Source of the DNA: Lasioglossum baleicum
Taxonomy: Eukaryota > Arthropoda > Insecta > Hymenoptera > Halictidae
DNA: 64,000 nucleotides
Assembly (NCBI RefSeq): GCF_051020765.1
Contig: NC_134930.1
Location: 5,580,001 to 5,644,000, forward strand
Reading direction: 5' to 3'
A program made the position numbers and the translations under genes. Below, piece after piece: positions 59,701 to 64,000 of the stretch (position 1 is its first letter; the number at the start of each line of letters is the position of its first letter). Below the pieces are notes generated by a model, which ran no database searches, was not told the origin of the DNA, and saw nothing but the letters and a program-made list of their open reading frames with translations.

Positions 59701-60653
59701 GCGGACAACACCGATCAGTCCCATCTCGGCCTCATGGCTAAGAAGGTAGTGTATACCAGTTCCGGACGACACCGGTGAGTCCCATCTCGGCCTCATGGCT
59801 AAGAAGGTAGTGTATACCTGTTCGCGGACGACACCGATCAGTCCCGTCTCGGCCTCATGGCTAAGAAGGTAGTGTATACCTGTTCGCGGACAACACCGAT
59901 CAGTCCCATCTCGGCCTCATGGCTAAGAAGGTAGTGTATACCTGTTCGCGGACGACACCGATCAGTCCCATCTCGGCCTCATGGCTAAGAAGGTAGTGTA
60001 TACCTGTTCGCGGACGACACCGATCAGTCCCTTCTCGGCCTCATGGCTAAGAAGGTAGTGTATACCAGTTCGGGGACGAAACCGGTGAGTCCCACCTCGG
60101 CCTCATGGCTAAGAAGGTAGTGTATACCTGTTCGCGGACGACACCGATCAGTCCCATCTCGGCCTCATGGCTAAGAAGGTAGTGTATACCAGTTCCGGAT
60201 GACACCGGTAAGTCCCTTCTCGGCCTCATGGCTAAGAAGGTAGTGTATACCAGTTCGGGGACGAAACCAGTGAGTCCCATCTCGGCCTCATGGCTAAGAA
60301 GGTAGTGTATACCTGTTCGCGGACGACACCGATCAGTCCCATCTCGGCCTCATGGCTAAGAAGGTAGTGTATACCAGTTCGGGGACGAAACCGGTGAGTC
60401 CCATCTCGGCCTCATGGCTAAGATGGTAGTGTATACCAGTTCCGGGGGCACCGGTAAGTCCCATCTCGGCCTCATGGCTAAGAAGGTAGTGTATACCAGT
60501 TCGGGGACGAAACCGGTGAGTCCCATCCTGGCCTCATGGCTAAGATGGTAGTGTATACCTGTTCGCGGACGACACCGATCAGTCCCATCTCGGCCTCATG
60601 GCTAAGAAGGTAGTGTATACCAGTTCCGGACGACACCGGTGAGTCCCATCTCG
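50790..60653. repeat. Nearly perfect 4,932-bp tandem duplication
   Basis: Two head-to-tail copies, about 50790-55721 and 55722-60653, each of about 80 monomers. All rare variants recur at exactly +4,932 bp, for example TTACGGACG, GATCCGTCCC, GTGTGTACC, the one-base-short GGCTAAAAGG and GGACGAGACC. Only isolated differences were seen: 51852 A against 56784 G, and 51895 C against 56827 G. This makes it the youngest long duplication in the satellite here. Confidence 0.88.
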
Positions 60654-63600
60654 GCCTCATGGCTAAGAAGGTAGTGTATACCAGTTCGGGGACGAAACCG
60701 GTGAGTCCCACTTCGGCCTCATGGCTAAGAAGGTAGTGTATACCTGTTCGCGGACGACACCGATCAGTCCCATCTCGGCCTCGTGGCTAAGAAGGTAGTG
60801 TATACCTGTTCGCGGACGACACCGATCAGTCCCATCTCGGCCTCATGGCTAAGAAGGTAGTGTATACCTGTTCGCGGACGACACCGATCAGTCCCTTCTC
60901 GGCCTCATGGCTAAGAAGGTAGTGTATACCAGTTCGGGGACGAAACCGGTGAGTCCCACCTCGGCCTCATGGCTAAGAAGGTAGTGTATACCTGTTCGCG
61001 GACGACACCGATCAGTCCCATCTCGGCCTCATGGCTAAGAAGGTAGTGTATACCAGTTCCGGACGACACCGGTAAGTCCCTTCTCGGCCTCATGGCTAAG
61101 AAGGTAGTGTATACCTGTTCGCGGACAACACCGATCAGTCCCTTCTCGGCCTCATGGCTAAGAAGGTAGTGTATACCAGTTCGGGGACGAAACCGGTGAG
61201 TCCCACCTCGGCCTCATGGCTAAGAAGGTAGTGTATACCTGTTCGCGGACGACACCGATCAGTCCCATCTCGGCCTCATGGCTAAGAAGGTAGTGTATAC
61301 CAGTTCCGGACGACACCGGTGAGCCCCTTCTCGGCCTCATGGCTAAGTAGGTAGTGTATACCTGTTCGCGGACGACACCGATCAGTCCCATCTCGGCCTC
61401 ATGGCTAAGAAGGTAGTGTATACCAGTTCGGGGACGACACCGGTAAGTCCCTTCTCGGCCTCATGGCTAAGAAGGTAGTATATACCAGTTCGGGGACGAC
61501 ACCGATCAGTCCCATCTCGGCCTCATGGCTAAGAAGGTAGTGTATACCAGTTCCGGATGACACCGGTAAGTCCCTTCTCGGCCTCATGGCTAAGAAGGTA
61601 GTGTATACCAGTTCGGGGACGAAACCGGTGAGTTCCATCTCGGCCTCATGGCTAAGATGGTAGTGTATACCAGTTCCGGGGGCACCGGTAAGTCCCTTCT
61701 CGGCCTCATGGCTAAGAAGGTAGTGTATACCAGTTCCGGACGAAACCGGTGAGTCCCATCTTGGCCTCCTGGCTAAGAAGGTAGTGTATACATGTTCGCG
61801 GACGACACCGATCAGTCCCATCTCGTCCTCATGGCTAAGAAGGTAGTGTATACCAGTTCGGGGACGAAACCGGTGAGTCCCATCTCGGCCTCATGGCTAA
61901 GATGGTAGTGTATACCTGTTCGCGGACGACACCGATCAGTCCCATCTCGGCCTCATGGCTAAGAAGGTAGTGTATACCTGTTCGCGGACGACACCGATCA
62001 GTCCCATCTCGGCCTCGTGGCTAAGAAGGTAGTGTATACCTGTTCGCGGACGACACCGATCAGTCCCATCTCGGCCTCATGGCTAAGAAGGTAGTGTATA
62101 CCTGTTCGCGGACGACACCGATCAGTCCCATCTCGGCCACATGGCTAAGAAGGTAGTGTATACCTGTTCGCGGACAACACCGATCAGTCCCATCTCTGCC
62201 TCATGGCTAAGAAGGTAGTGTATACCAGTTCCGGACGACACCGGTGAGTCCCATCTCGGCCTCATGGCTAAGAAGGTAGTGTATACCTGTTCGCGGACGA
62301 CACCGATCAGTCCCTTCTCGGCCTCATGGCTAAGAAGGTAGTGTATACCAGTTCGGGGACGACACCGGTAAGTCCCTTCTCGGCCTCATGGCTAAGAAGG
62401 TAGTATATACCAGTTCGGGGACGACACCGATCAGTCCCATCTCGGCCTCATGGCTAAGAAGGTAGTGTATACCAGTTCCGGATGACACCGGTAAGTCCCT
62501 TCTCGGCCTCATGGCTAAGAAGGTAGTGTATACCAGTTCGGGGACGAAACCAGTGAGTCCCATCTCGGCCTCATGGCTAAGAAGGTAGTGTATACCTGTT
62601 CGCGGACGACACCGATCAGTCCCATCTCGGCCTCATGGCTAAGAAGGTAGTGTATACCAGTTCGGGGACGAAACCGGTGAGTCCCATCTCGGCCTCATGG
62701 CTAAGATGGTAGTGTATACCAGTTCCGGGGGCACCGGTAAGTCCCATCTCGGCCTCATGGCTAAGTAGGTAGTGTATACCAGTTCGGGGACGAAACCGGT
62801 GAGTCCCATCCTGGCCTCATGGCTAAGATGGTAGTGTATACCTGTTCGCGGACGACACCGATCAGTCCCATCTCGGCCTCATGGCTAAGAAGGTAGTGTA
62901 TACCAGTTCCGGACGACACCGGTGAGTCCCATCTCGGCCTCATGGCTAAGAAGGTAGTGTATACCAGTTCGGGGACGAAACCGGTGAGTCCCACTTCGGC
63001 CTCATGGCTAAGAAGGTAGTGTATACCTGTTCGCGGACGACACCGATCAGTCCCATCTCGGCCTCATGGCTAAGAAGGTAGTGTATACCTGTTCGCGGAC
63101 AACACCGATCAGTCCCTTCTCGGCCTCATGGCTAAGAAGGTAGTGTATACCAGTTCGGGGACGAAACCGGTGAGTCCCACCTCGGCCTCATGGCTAAGAA
63201 GGTAGTGTATACCTGTTCGCGGACGACACCGATCAGTCCCATCTCGGCCTCATGGCTAAGAAGGTAGTGTATACCAGTTCCGGACGACACCGGTAAGTCC
63301 CTTCTCGGCCTCATGGCTAAGAAGGTAGTGTATACCTGTTCGCGGACAACACCGATCAGTCCCTTCTCGGCCTCATGGCTAAGAAGGTAGTGTATACCAG
63401 TTCGGGGACGAAACCGGTGAGTCCCACCTCGGCCTCATGGCTAAGAAGGTAGTGTATACCTGTTCGCGGACGACACCGATCAGTCCCATCTCGGCCTCAT
63501 GGCTAAGAAGGTAGTGTATACCAGTTCCGGACGACACCGGTGAGCCCCTTCTCGGCCTCATGGCTAAGTAGGTAGTGTATACCTGTTCGCGGACGACACC

Positions 63601-64000
63601 GATCAGTCCCATCTCGGCCTCATGGCTAAGAAGGTAGTGTATACCAGTTCGGGGACGACACCGGTAAGTCCCTTCTCGGCCTCATGGCTAAGAAGGTAGT
63701 ATATACCAGTTCGGGGACGACACCGATCAGTCCCATCTCGGCCTCATGGCTAAGAAGGTAGTGTATACCAGTTCCGGATGACACCGGTAAGTCCCTTCTC
63801 GGCCTCATGGCTAAGAAGGTAGTGTATACCAGTTCGGGGACGAAACCGGTGAGTTCCATCTCGGCCTCATGGCTAAGATGGTAGTGTATACCAGTTCCGG
63901 GGGCACCGGTAAGTCCCTTCTCGGCCTCATGGCTAAGAAGGTAGTGTATACCAGTTCCGGACGAAACCGGTGAGTCCCATCTTGGCCTCCTGGCTAAGAA
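60170..64000. repeat. ~2.2-kb satellite tandem unit, second copy running off the edge
   Basis: Variants from 60170 on recur 2,283 bp later, changing to 2,221 bp after one monomer is lost around 63.05 kb. The class-A monomer with TCGTGG at 60,781 is absent from the second copy. The second copy starts near 62,453 and is cut by the window end. Confidence 0.78.

Larger units (their letters stand above)
41676..64000. repeat. Satellite DNA array, right part (same family)
   Basis: The same 62/61/60-bp satellite resumes directly after the 3' LTR, in phase with the left part: the pre-insertion sequence AAGGTAGTG is restored once the AGGT target duplication is removed. About 360 monomers reach the right edge without a break. 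A frequent class-A variant here has GGACAACACCGATC instead of GGACGACACCGATC. Class D monomers (60 bp) and the TAAGATGG variant are common, as they are in the left part beyond about 21 kb. The block contains no other element or gene. Confidence 0.98.

Noticed and set aside
1..64000. Resemblance to a CRISPR array because of the regular ~62-bp period
   Set aside because: There are no unique spacers; whole monomers are tandem and similar throughout, and the window carries a eukaryotic-type retrotransposon.
1..64000. Possible CENP-B box in the TTCG-containing part of the monomer
   Set aside because: The consensus NTTCGNNNNANNCGGGN is not met: after TTCGGGGA the required A and CGGG positions do not match on either strand.

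Overview
The window is almost entirely a eukaryotic tandem satellite array with one complete, intact Ty3/gypsy-type LTR retrotransposon inserted into it. No host gene, tRNA or rRNA is visible. Positions 1-33467 and 41676-64000 (about 55.8 kb, roughly 900 copies) are head-to-tail monomers of 62, 61 or 60 bp. The array runs off both window edges, so this is the interior of a heterochromatic block, possibly pericentromeric or subtelomeric. Metazoan, most likely arthropod, origin is suggested by the style of the Gag zinc knuckles (one CCHC, one in which the His position is Val), the tRNA-Lys-type primer site and the lack of CpG depletion. This assignment is an inference and the species cannot be named.

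The satellite has a few recurring monomer classes. Class A (62 bp) carries TTCGCGGACGACACCGATCAG-like sequence. Class B (62 bp) carries TTCGGGGACGAAACCGG. Class C (61 bp) carries TTCCGGACGACACCGG followed by TAAGTCCCTTCT. Class D (60 bp) carries TTCCGGGGGCACCGG. All share the core TCGGCCTCATGGCTAAGAAG followed by GTAGTGTATACC. These are arranged in nested higher-order duplications that I located by recurring rare variants. There is a ~2.5 kb unit repeated about 2.7 times (4.55-11.43 kb) and a ~1.8 kb block copied 9,497 bp away (1.9-3.75 and 11.4-13.25 kb). A ~1.2 kb block is copied 6,165 bp away, and there are 803-bp and 1,357-bp tandem units at 27.5-31.6 kb. An ~8 kb block at 20.2-28.3 kb recurs at 42.2-50.6 kb, a nearly perfect 4,932-bp tandem duplication spans 50.8-60.65 kb, and a ~2.2 kb unit is still running at the right edge.

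The retrotransposon (33468-41675, 8,208 bp, + strand) is flanked by a 4-bp target duplication AGGT. It has two 1,270-bp LTRs in which I found no difference, TG...CA ends, an 18-nt primer-binding site identical in sequence to a tRNA-Lys3-type site, a polypurine tract, an intact gag (357 aa) and an intact pol frame. Pol has protease, reverse transcriptase, RNase H and integrase with all catalytic residues, followed by a long ~420-aa C-terminal tail. Gag and pol overlap in different frames. At the overlap sits a textbook -1 slippery heptamer GGGAAAC in the correct phase, 7 nt upstream of a perfect 6-bp stem that can form a pseudoknot. No env is present.

The most unusual feature is inside the LTRs: a series of about 14 short inverted repeats with a constant AGA/AAGA loop, whose stems change in a compensatory way (TCAACG/CGTTGA, TCGACG/CGTCGA, GTGACG/CGTCAC). 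They lie downstream of the TATA box, so they would be in the leader of the genomic RNA. This looks like a conserved RNA or DNA structural array and is my best candidate for something undescribed.
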